From Otis tarda (Eukaryota; Chordata; Aves; Otidiformes; Otididae), in contig CM048591.1 of assembly GCA_026413225.1 (NCBI GenBank), forward strand, positions 47,637,803 through 47,701,802: a stretch of 64,000 nt of DNA, in the 5' to 3' direction. The position numbers were made by a program, and so were the translations under genes. The notes beneath the pieces are model-generated. The model saw only the letters and a program-made list of their open reading frames with translations, ran no database searches and was not told the DNA's origin. Shown piece by piece: positions 50,253 to 60,829 of the stretch; within the stretch, counting starts at the first letter, position 1, and the number at the start of each line of letters is the position of its first letter.

Positions 50253-50304
50253 CTCTCCGATTAACAGGATCCTTAGCTACATATGCAACATAGTCAGTTG
50301 TATC
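50253..50304 (-). CDS. SHC3: SHC3 PTB mini-exon
   Basis: Acceptor TTTTTTGACAG followed by GAT ACA ACT; donor AGA G|GTAAGT. The 52-nt exon encodes DTTDYVAYVAKDPVNRR, a conserved strand of the PTB domain (compare TDYVAYVAKDP in all SHC proteins). The phases fit the neighbours. Confidence 0.95.
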
Positions 50305-51925
50305 CTGTCAAAAAATCAAGATATCTGCAATGAATGCAAAAAATCTTTGCACAGATCATAGCAAAAGATCACAGTTCAGAGTGTGCATATTCCTGTGGGC
50401 AGAGCCTCAAAGGAAATCTTTTGCTCTACACTTATATACTACTCAAACCCCATAAAAACGTTTATGGGTTTTGGTACTGATCTCACCACTTTGCTTTCTC
50501 CAGAGTGTGAGATCTGTTCCAGTAGTACTTAAAAAATCTCTTCCAAGGCCTCTGAAAGTGAGTTAAACAAATTTAGTAGTATTTGGATCAGGCTTCATTT
50601 AGAAGGGAGTAGAATTACAAGTCCTCATCTTCAAACTACCCAGAGATTTGGGTTCAGAACATGAATAATAACTGGTTCTGTGGCAGACAGAGTGGGAGTA
50701 ACAGCCATGCTCCCCAGAAATACTTAGCAGTGGTGCTCATTCATGTGTGACAAGCAGGGTGTGTTTACTGACTAAAATGCCACATGTCACACAGGTGCTT
50801 GGCTGCAACAGGAGTCTCCCAGGACGCCCTCCCAGCCCATGGACTGCTCCCAGCCATCCCCACTGACATATGCCAGGTGGATTTTCTGGCAAGAGCAGGC
50901 TGGCGTCTTCTTTGGGGATTTTTTGCTTGCCGTCCTGCCACCCTCACACTCCTGTGCACAAGCGACACAGACTTATATCATTGTGCAGACAAAACAGAAA
51001 GGCCAGTGCTTCTGGGAAACATGAGGCCTGCTGGCACATCTCGAAAATGCCATATACCCTTGATGCAATCAGGAAGTTCTGGTTAGCTCCAATACTTCCT
51101 GACATGGCTGGCTAGTCAGGTATAGCTAAACCTAACTGAGGTGTATCTAGGATACACTACAGCTGGCTGCATAAATCTTCCCAAAGCCTTTTCAGGGGAC
51201 TGACCGTTGACCACTATGTCAGGATCTAATGTCATAACAAAGATCAGTCTTCACTTAAAAGATTGACTTCTTCAGCTTAGCTTTCTCTCATGCAAGTACA
51301 CACCGCCACTACCCACCCAAAACAAATCACTGTGCTGCATGTGTATAAAACTTCCTTTCTAAGGAGCAGGAAAGGGAAATTATGAAGCACATTCATGGTT
51401 CTGGTGACAGATGTGTAGCCATATCACTTAATGCACTATTGGAAGGCACTCAGACACAGCAGTAATTATGTTGGTCTGTAAGAAAAGCAGAGCAGAGCCC
51501 TAGCATTTTGTCCAGTAATTTTTTAAGCACCCAGTGACATAGTGTCTGGGCAATGACTTGAGTGGAAGTAATGATGCACATTAACAAGTAAGCAGACAAG
51601 AAAAGTGGCTATGTCTATAGAAGCAAATAAAACAGAGCCAAGGTAAAGGCCAGAGAGTTGTCCATACTGTTTAATTGTTGATACTGTCCCTTTCCCGGCT
51701 GTGCTGGTTTCCCACATCATGCTCTGAAACTGTCCGAGGGACTGGGCATCAATCCCTAGAGACCACTGTGAGGGAAGAGAGTGAATGTGCAGATGCAAAT
51801 TGCACTGTGCTGTTTAGTTTCAGGACCAGAAAATAGGACACAGATCATTTTATTTACTAGTACAGACATAGCTAATGGATACATTTGTGCCTGAGTAAAT
51901 CATAGATCTATCTCATAGCTAGCGT

Positions 51926-51976
51926 GGATGTGAAAGATGGGATGTGAAAGACGGGATGTGGATGTGAAAGACGGGA
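51926..51976. repeat. Degenerate 14-bp tandem repeat
   Basis: Three units of GGATGTGAAAGAYG, with one partial GGATGT unit inserted before the last. A short minisatellite likely to vary in copy number. Confidence 0.85.
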
Positions 51977-52950
51977 ACTACCTACTCTTTATTTCATCTA
52001 AAGCTCTCAGATTCAAGCTGACTATGACAAACCATTACGGACCTAAGGCAGGCACATTTCACAGTGGCTAAATTGGAAGACTCCTATCAAAAGGCTATAC
52101 AGGGCTAGGCTGATGCAGCAAAGTGGTCCCTGACATTAAAGGACTGAAGACAAGTATGAATGAGCTATAATTTTGGCCTAAAAGAAATTGCATTGCGCTG
52201 TTAAGATTTGGAGGCAGGGCTGACACTGAAAAACTGCTGCCTTCAGGAACCTCGGAGAGACCTGCCTTATTAGACCTTATGAGATCTGCCTCTCTGAAAT
52301 TTCAGCAGGCATCTCCAAAAACAGATGTCTAGACTAGCAGCCTGGAAACAGCCACCTGAAATTACTGCGTATGAAAAATATTTAGTGTATCATAAGGAGT
52401 GGCTGAAGAGAGCTAAAGCAGATCCAGAACACAGTCTTGGAAGTGAACTAGAAATGATTCTGAAATAGTATGTAAAAGAATTTGGTGGAGAGATTTTTAA
52501 GCTCCCATGTACTGACACAGCCAGAAACTGTCTGAGTCATTGCAAAGGGGAATATTGCAAAAATATATATGGTACTCAAGCTGTTCTCCAAGACTGTGGA
52601 ATGCTTCTCCAGTGGATATATTTTGAATGATGAAGGTAATTAATGCTTAGGGAGTGGGAGGAAAGTTGCAAAGATAATTGCTGGTGTGAACGTGTGACAG
52701 ATACCCAGAGCAGAAAAGCAGATGGGGTGAGAAGTAGGGCAGCCTCGCTTCTAACTAAACCAAATTTCAGAATTCAAAATTCAAAATAAAGTATTTCCTG
52801 AAGAAACATGAACACAGATCTGGGTTCCTAGTTCAGTATGGCCTTTCTCCATCCATTTTAAATCTCATATGAGGAGATGAGCTTACGGGCTGGAGCTTGA
52901 TTGTGTTTGGGGGGTATGGTTTGGTGGTGGCAGTTCTCCAAGTGAAAATC

Positions 52951-53375
52951 ATTAAAATCATAAAATCATAGAATCTTTAAGGTTGGAAAAGACCTCCAAG
53001 ATCATCAAGTCAACCATCAACCTAACACCACCATGCCTACGAAACCATGTCCTGAAGTGCCACTTCTACACATTCTTTGAATACCTCCAGGAATGGTGAC
53101 TCCACCATTTCCTTGGGCAGCCTGTGCCAGTGCCTGACCACTCTTTCAGTAAAGAAGCATGTCCTAATATCCAACCCAAACCTCCCCTGCCACAACTTGA
53201 GGCCGTTTCCTCTTGTCCTGTCACAAGTTATTTGGAAGAAGAGACCAACACCCACCTCCCTACAACCTCCTTTCAGGTAGTTGTAAAGAGCAATGAGGTC
53301 TCCCCTCAACCTCCTCTTCTCCAGACTAAACAATCCCAGTTCCCTCAGTTGCTCCTCATAAGACTTCATCAGCTC
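52951..53375 (-). mobile_element. CR1 3'-end fragment
   Basis: The plus strand starts with ATAAAATCATAGAATC, then GTTGGAAAAGACCTCC. The minus strand has an open frame of about 110 codons with [21 protein letters not shown], then [24 protein letters not shown]. This is the CR1 C-terminal region, related to the copy at 45580. The element is 5'-truncated just before SYEEQ and its end merges into a nested inverted repeat (53365-53402). Orientation is the same as SHC3. Confidence 0.94.
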
Positions 53376-53402
53376 TCTTAAGAGCTCTTAAGGGCTGATG
53401 AA
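53365..53402. repeat. Nested palindrome at the CR1 5' breakpoint
   Basis: TTCATCAGC (53365-53373) and its exact reverse complement GCTGATGAA (53394-53402) flank a perfect 16-base palindrome, CTTAAGAGCTCTTAAG (53377-53392). Spacers of three bases and one base separate them. Together they can fold into a nearly loop-less hairpin. The left arm falls at the point where CR1 homology ends. Confidence 0.9.
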
Positions 53403-54982
53403 AGTTATGCCTGGATGACCATCTGATGGGCTTATAAAGTTGTGATTTAAATCCCATCCTTGCATCTTGTCTTCTTCCATGTGCATGCAGGAACAACCTG
53501 CTTTATGAACAAGTTTTTGATTTAAAGTTGTGCCAGATACTAGCCCGCCGAGACTGTGGATCATCATTAGATACTCATACCTACTCTCTCCACCCCCAGA
53601 ATGAGATCACCATGCAGTGGTGTTATTGGGAACGCAACTTTACAATTTCACTGTCTCTTGTAGGCTCCCTTATACCATATCATTTGATTTCTCTGGTAGC
53701 TCACTGACTCAGTAGCATGATTTTTATCTCTCTAAAACATTTGGAAGAGCTTGTTTACTCCAAATCCAATCTCTACTGCTGCTTCTCTTCTCTTTCCTGG
53801 TAAATCACTCTATCAGTGGGCAGTGTGCAATGGTGTTTCCAGGACTTAGCATTTGGAATGGCAGATGGGGAGCAAAGAATCTTCTTACGGAGGCAGGGAA
53901 CTGTGCTAATCACTCCTCTGCCCACTTCAGAAATTGTTCATTTACAGCATCAATTGCAATCTGTTGTATCTCAAAGCTGCTGTTGATCCATTTTTGTTCC
54001 CCAAATTAATATGATATCATGTCTTTTTCTCCTCTGGAACTGAACAGAGCTCAGCAGAGCTATACTAAGACTAAAGTTTGTTATGTTTTCTGAGGATAGT
54101 GAAATGAGCAGAGAAAGTGCCAAGGAACTTCAACTTAACAGAGTTGAACTGAGAAAATTAACCTACAAAGCAGACTAGAAATTGCCTTACCTATAGTACA
54201 TGACTGATAAATGACAGATAATTGTATGATGGAGGAAGAGGCAGACTCATTCTATTAATCTAGGTTTAAAAGCTTTCAAACCTCGAAGGTAAGAGGTGAG
54301 CAATGTCTCTGTTCTATAACTCTCCCATTGCTTCCTAGGTGATATACTTTTGAAGCACATTTAATATGCCTTTGGATGGACTGCTTATAAAAACAGGGAA
54401 GAGCACAACAAGTAGGAGTCTGCCCTTTGATCTACATGAACCAAATGTGTAGGTATATCTGAAAGCTTTGCAAAACTAGAAAAAAAGATCTAGGCTTTTC
54501 CTGAAAGCCTATCTTCAAGCTGCATGAGTGTAGTGAATATACCTGAAGGCAGTATTTAGCACAGTCTTCTCACTGTACACTTAAAGAGGACAAGAAAAAA
54601 TATAAATGCATACATTGCAATAAATACAACTGCAATATAATCTAATACTATAAAAAGTACAAAATAAAAAATGGGACAAAAATTCACACAATATCCATAT
54701 GACTGTACTACATTACTCAGGAAAACAGAGCCCTGCTTATCAGTTATTATATGAATGCTCACAGCCCTTTGATACTTTTCATTTCAGTCCTTCAAAGAGG
54801 AGGATTCATAACTGCTTGTCCCTCAAAAAAAAAGTTTGATGGCAACAATCAAGAATAATTTATGAAAAAAGAAACAGGAGCTATTGTGGCTGTATTTCTC
54901 TTTCAGCAAGCTATACAATAAATTTTGTCACACAGTCCTCATAAAGCATCTATGTGGGGGAAAGCTTTAAAGAAATGCTTAC

Positions 54983-55036
54983 CGGATCACCTCCAGATGC
55001 AAAGGAAATAGATTGCATATGGTGATTTGCTATGAT
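54983..55036 (-). CDS. SHC3: SHC3 PTB mini-exon (IANHHM)
   Basis: Acceptor ATCCATACAG followed by ATC ATA GCA; donor CCG|GTAAGC. The 54-nt, phase-0 exon encodes IIANHHMQSISFASGGDP, one of the most conserved strands and turns of the SHC PTB domain. Confidence 0.96.
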
Positions 55037-58000
55037 CTGTATGGATCAGAAAGAGTGTGAGTTAGTAGGTTCTCTTATAGTTTACCCTTTTGACTTCTTT
55101 TTTGGTTTGTATGGCGATGAAAATCCAAAACAAAGATCAAAGTGACCTCTGCATTTCACTTACAAGGAGTGCAAAGGGTAGCATGATAATATAAAAAAAC
55201 TGAAGGATGAAGATATCTATTCTGGTGTTCTTTAAAACCTAGCAGGACACGGCAAAATTGCTAAATGTGCTCAGAACTCCAGTAAATCACATAGATCTGT
55301 CATACTGTATCTTTGGAGAAATTTTAATCTGCTAAAGCTCACTTTCTGTATTACAGATAGTGATGAATGGAGCAAAGGGTCCTATTCATCAAAACAGTTT
55401 TCTGCTGATGCCACTCTGGTGAAATCAATGAAATCATGCCTATCTACACACCAGCTAAGGATCCTAACATTTATCCCAATACCTACTGTGTCATTTTATG
55501 TTTCAACCAAGATGTTTGCAATATGCAAACAGAATTTTGAATCTAGCTGCAGCGTAGCACTGTGGACAAAATCTGAGGCATACTCCAGGGCATTTGAAAC
55601 TCAATTTGCTTATGTACAATTTGAACTAATATGATATCTCTCTGGGAAGAGACAGATTGTCATGAACCTCTAATACAACAAGAACAGCTCTGCTCCATTG
55701 CTATTCTGAGATTTAACTCCTGAAATCTTTTAATAATGAAATAATGTAACAACCAAGAAAGAAAAGGTCATTTGAAAGAAAGTTTTGCTTGATCATTTGA
55801 GTCACAGAAACCATGCCAAGGAATTCATCAAGGACAAGTCCTTTATTTAGTGCCTCAGAGCATGTGATAATAGTCAGTTGGATCTTAATTGCTCACTTTG
55901 GAGAGGGTGCTACGTACTTTAGAAAACCGGTTTGGAAAAAAAAATGAGGCTAAAAATATATTCTCTGGGCTGTTTTCCCATCTCACATCTTAAAGACCTG
56001 AAACAGCAACTACCTTCCTTGGAAAGAAAAAAGCTTGATATGAGTTTCTCTGGATCTTGCTGCTTCACCAAGTCAGAGAAAGCTGACAACTATTTGTAGT
56101 GCTTCTTTCACGTAAAAAGTGCTCCACTTCCAATACTCCTGCTTGTCACACAGCAGCATCTGAAATATGGTTAATTTTTAAGTGTTCAGTGGTGAACCAT
56201 TGTTCTCTTACTCACTAGTGAGGAATTCCTTCACTTTTTCCCATAAAAAGTGAGCCTAACAATAGAGATGAACTAGTGAAGATTTATTACACATTTAATA
56301 TTGTTCCTATCTTGAACAGTGCAAATAATCTTTTAGTTCAGCATCATTAAAAAAAAAAACAGATTGCCTCAAAACTTATTTTTCCAAATTTTAAGAAAAC
56401 TGAAAAGTGCTTGAAACCATAAGTTCAAGTCAAACACTTTTTTTTTTTTTAAATTACACAGCTAAATAGTTTAGTTTAGTTTGAGGCAGGGATATTTTTT
56501 CCCTCATAATACCAAAATATTGAAACAAGGCATAATAAATTACCAACGCCTTGCATTGCTTAAAATGAAACAATTCACTAATGTTGGCACATAGTTTAGA
56601 AACATTTCAGTATATCCAAATCTGGATTTTTTAACAAATAAATAAAACAAAATCAACTTCCACTCATGCCTGCTTAAGATGTTCACAAAACTGTTGTGCA
56701 GGGGGATACATGCAATTGCTTTGCTACTACCCCAAGGACCATTAGCACTGTCTTGTCTTTTCTTTCCTGCCAGCTCCTCTGGAAAAAGTGCCTATTACAG
56801 AAGTTCACACCCATCTTCCTGGGTGGAGCCTAAAAGGGCAAAGCTGCTGGGCCACACTTATTCTCAAATCAAATGCTTGGCACAAACAAGAAACAAGGGA
56901 AACCATAGCCAGACTGGGGATCTCTGAGAAACTAGATATTTCCCAGGCCTGAAGCACCCAGACCATGTCTACCTCAAAAAGAACGATGTGAGAGAAAGAG
57001 AAACAGTTTTGTCAACTCAGAGAAAAGGCAAAACATCTACAGGGGATTCTTCCCTGGGATACATCAGTTCAACTCCATTTCTACCCTGATGTCAGCTGAA
57101 GACAAGGAGATTTTTAGGGTTTGGGAATTTTTTAGCAGATGTGATTAACATCAAATTCTTATGCTTCTGACTGGGGGCAGCTGTCCTTATGAAAAGCATT
57201 GCTGAGCATATTCCGTAAGAAGGCTCCAAACTACTGCAACCAGCCATAATGCTGCTCCCACAGTCTCAGTGCTCACTGCAGATTATGATGCTTTCTAAAT
57301 AAGGATAAGAATGAAGATAAATCAATGAAAACATAGTAATAAACAGCAAGCTTTTTAATAGACAATGTAAGTATTCTTTCTTACTCTTTAATCCTAAGGC
57401 TCCTAGGGATAGCAGGACTTTTTTTTTCCTCTCTAGCTGTATCTGGGCAGAAAGTTGCATGCCCTAACGCAGTATGTGGCTCGCAGCAAATAGCACAGCA
57501 GTGACTCCGCATGTCTGTCTGCTCTCCCTTTATATATACCCTGAGCAAGGCTTTTTCTCATCTCATACATCATTCACAATCCACTGCAGTGATTCCCCGA
57601 AGTCTATCTGTACCTTCAGCACAATGAAGAAGAAATGGGCTGCTTGAAAAAGGCTGCCTTGTCTTTCTGAAAGACTGGCATTTCACTGCACTGCAAAATC
57701 CCTGAGGCTCTATTTTTAGCAGCACCTCAGGAATAGATTGCCCTTTAAGGCTCTAAATGGGAAGAATGACAACAAAATTGGGGATGCACATTCAGTCCTT
57801 TAGTCACTTACTCCAAATGCATCTCTTTTAACACTCTGGAAGTTTGTAATTGTACCCAACAAGAACTCCCACAAACAGAAAATGCCATTTCATGTCAGAG
57901 GTCTTTTAAGAGCAAAACCGAGCTACCTGAAAGATGGCAAGAAGAAAATAATTTCTCAAACCTGTGTTGAATACTGAAATAAACTATGACTCTTGCTATG

Positions 58001-58144
58001 CTTTATATCCTGTTTTCATTCATTTTATAGACATTATTGTGGAATAATAACATAGAGCAACTGAATATTTTGGCAGACAGCAAATAATTGCATAGTAGGC
58101 TGTCCTTCAAAAGCCTCACAAATTAATATGGCAGTTACACTCAC
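55037..58144 (-). other. SHC3: SHC3 intron
   Basis: A 3.1-kb AT-rich intron with no gene or interspersed repeat recognised. Confidence 0.8.
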
Positions 58145-58264
58145 CTGTTTTGTATCCTGAGTCATTAGGTTTAAGCTGGTGGTGGAGATATTCAGCATTA
58201 TGCTCATTCCTGCAAACTGAAGATTGCTCTTTCCCAAGATGCTAGAAAGAACTTTGCTTGGTGG
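58145..58264 (-). CDS. SHC3: SHC3 PTB exon
   Basis: Acceptor CCCCCCACACAG followed by CCA CCA AGC; donor CAG|GTGAGT. The 40-codon, phase-0 exon encodes [19 protein letters not shown] and then [21 protein letters not shown]. These are the central strands of the PTB domain. The wording [19 protein letters not shown] is that of SHC3. Confidence 0.96.
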
Positions 58265-60765
58265 CTGTGTGGGGGGTGGGAAAAAAAAAACCACATTTTT
58301 GTTCTCTGTTTATTTGGGATCACCTTCACTGTTTGCAGAGTTACCTGTAATCTTAAAAGTTTCTAAAAAGTTGCTGACTTTTCAAAGATCATTTCATTGC
58401 AACAGCTGTTTTCCTCTGGAGATAATTTCTTATTTATTCTACTACTACTACTAATAATAATAATAATAGCTAGGCAGGTATTCATCCACTTTTGACCCAA
58501 CAAAATAGAGTTTTTGTGAGACAGCAAAATCTCATCTTCACCAAGGGACCAAGTGAGCAGACTAAAACAAATGCCTTAAGTCGGTATCATAAAATGGCAT
58601 GTTCTTATTCTGTAAAAACAGCTTCAGCTCCTGAAAAGAGATCTGTTGTTTGCTCTGCATCTATTGACTGCTCTACTCACTTCCCACAGGGAAAGTGGGA
58701 CTCCAGTGATACTGATGGGTTTCTCATAAAAAAAGGATACACAGTGTCACTATGCTTGTAGACTTCCTACCTCTAGGTAAAAGCCCACCGACAGGCTAAA
58801 ACCTCTGTATGCTGGGGTACAACATGCAGCTAAAGATTACTCCTAACTCAGAGAGTAAGTACAAAGTGTGGGAAAGTAATAAAAAGGATGTCATAATACA
58901 GATTACGTTTGTAGGCCTTTCTCTAGATCTTAGGAGGTCCTGTAGCAATACAAGTAGTGCTGCCAAAGCAAAGTTTACAAACTTCCCACCTTTGACAGCT
59001 ACTGGAAACCACACAGCTGCCTGAGAGCAGCCTCATTCAGGCTGTACAAAATCAGTCTGCCCAGCAGTAACAGACCAAGTCTTTCTACTTGCTGTACTTG
59101 CACTGGTGAGTATTTATGCTGGTCATTAGGATATAAAAGCAAAGCTGTAATTGGAGGCAGTGTTCTTCCATGCTGTATTTGCATTTGTCCTAAGTTGTCT
59201 GCAAGCTTAGAAAGTTTTGTTCCTAGTAGGATGGACACACTTGTGCTTCTTTACTCCTTAAAACTTAACATATATTTGATTTTAGCTTCTTTCTCTTCTG
59301 TTTAATTGATTAAAAATACACTACCTACACACTGCTCGCATGTAACATTTATGCAGCACTATTTTAACTTGGTTAGCTCTGGTTACAGAGCTAGTATTTC
59401 ATTAACTTCTCTTTAAAACAAGCCCTTTTGAATATTCTTGTTTCGCTTCTTTCCTTAAACTCTTATGATTCCCATCTTATGCCTAAGGATCATGGCCAGT
59501 GTAGGTACAGTGTGAAAACTTGGCCTCAAGAAGTACATATCACCTTAACCAAATTCCTAAGCCACTACTGGCAAAAACATGACAAAAGTAGAGACCGGTA
59601 AAAGATACCTGTCTTTAACATTTATCTGAAATTCTGTTGCTGGGCAAATTTTCTTCTCAGCCAGTAGACTTACTTTAAAACCACTATTTCGTTTCAATAA
59701 CTGATAAGCAACATTGCTTCTAAAACCAGTAATACAGCAAGGTATTCCACTAGGCACTTGAGATTCTGTTTAACCTACTTTTCCAATTATATTTTGCATT
59801 ATTCTCCTTTCCAAGGAGTGAGGTATTTTCCTCTTCACTTCCAGGTTTATAAACAAAAGCCAGAGAACCTAGAAATGCCAATATGATAAATTGGGGGGCG
59901 GGGGGACCAGGGGGATGTCCACAACTTTAATTTCTGAGACAATGTCCAATTATGCTGTGAAATATGTTGTCACATATGCCTTATTTTACCAGGTGAAGAT
60001 TCTCTATTGCAAATAAGTGGCATTTCATCTCATCCCTTTCTGCTGGGGTTCTGCCTAGACAATGGAGCAGCTAGGGAAGCAGACAGACCTTTTCCTTCCT
60101 TTTTCCAGGAAGGAAAAAACCTGCCCGTTCTCCTGTGCCCAACAACACACACAAGGGTGATAATGAATTGCTTTCTGTGCTCCTTCCCTTGGAGTTAGCA
60201 TTAAATCCAGCTTTGCTAGCAGGCCCAAGGAGGAGCGGGCAGTACAAGACTGTTGAGAGCTGTCAGTGCAGGAGCCAAGTCAAGCCAAGGCTTACTCCAC
60301 TGCTTGCCTGCAGATCCTAACTCCTACCACACAATAAGCATAAAAGCTCCAAGAACAGATGTAATCACTTTCAAAACTACATATGTTTTTGGCCTCTGCA
60401 ATAGCTTCCAGCACCTCTTTCCAAAAGTTACTCATGCATTTTATGAAAAGGCTTTTCTTTTGTTTTAAGCCTTCCACCTGCAATCTACAAAAGAACAGGA
60501 AAAGAAGGGGGTTTCTACAGTAGAAACATAAAGGCAAGCCACAATCTTTTTCCTAGATGTACTCATACTTCTAGATGCTTATAAAAGCAGGTCCTGACCA
60601 AAAGGCAAGAGGCAATATCCAATGGGTGAAAACAGCCAATACTTTAAATTATTAATGATCTGCAATTCTCAAAGCTGCTTTAAAGTCACCTGCCTGCTGT
60701 GCCTTGTCTCCTCTGTGTTGAACTAAGAAAATACAGTCAACTGCACTACAAGAAAAGAAAAATAC
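58265..60765 (-). other. SHC3: SHC3 intron
   Basis: A 2.5-kb intron with an ACT/AAT microsatellite (58439-58468) near its 3' end. No other feature was recognised. Confidence 0.8.
58439..58468. repeat. Compound (ACT)n(AAT)n microsatellite
   Basis: About five ACT units run directly into five to six AAT units. Probably polymorphic. Confidence 0.9.
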
Positions 60766-60829
60766 CTTTCGTTTCTTGAAGGCTCCTTTGGCACCAGGCA
60801 CAGCTTCACAAACACGACTGATTGCTTCC
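60766..60829 (-). CDS. SHC3: SHC3 PTB exon (first one in the window)
   Basis: Acceptor TCTGTCTCTTCAG followed by G GAA GCA ATC; donor AAG|GTATTT. After completing the split codon (Arg in the family) it encodes [19 protein letters not shown] and RK. This is the first helix of the SHC PTB domain plus the basic loop. The preceding exon, expected to end in TRTQVTR, was not found up to 64000. Confidence 0.95.

Larger units (their letters stand above)
50305..54982 (-). other. SHC3: SHC3 intron with a CR1 fragment and minisatellite
   Basis: A 4.7-kb intron containing a degenerate 14-bp tandem repeat (51926-51976) and a CR1 fragment (52951-53375) bordered by a palindrome. No further exon was recognised. 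Confidence 0.8.
37479..60829 (-). other. SHC3: SHC3 gene, ten 3' exons (partial gene)
   Basis: The minus strand encodes the C-terminal two thirds of SHC-transforming protein 3 (N-Shc, Rai), a cytoplasmic adaptor expressed mainly in neurons. It binds phosphotyrosine receptors through PTB and SH2 domains and recruits Grb2 through CH1 tyrosines. Ten exons with GT-AG borders join in frame: 60829-60766, 58264-58145, 55036-54983, 50304-50253, 45405-45279, 44130-43980, 42970-42874, 41973-41779, 39775-39480 and 37607-37479. They total 1285 nt, giving 428 codons after completing the first split codon. SHC3 rather than SHC1 or SHC2 is supported by the CH1 wording (PTYVNTQ, TYYQ with HHLGDTF) and the SH2 wording ([22 protein letters not shown]). 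The exon with the start of the PTB fold, the CH2 region and the initiator was not seen up to 64000 and should lie beyond. Confidence 0.96.
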
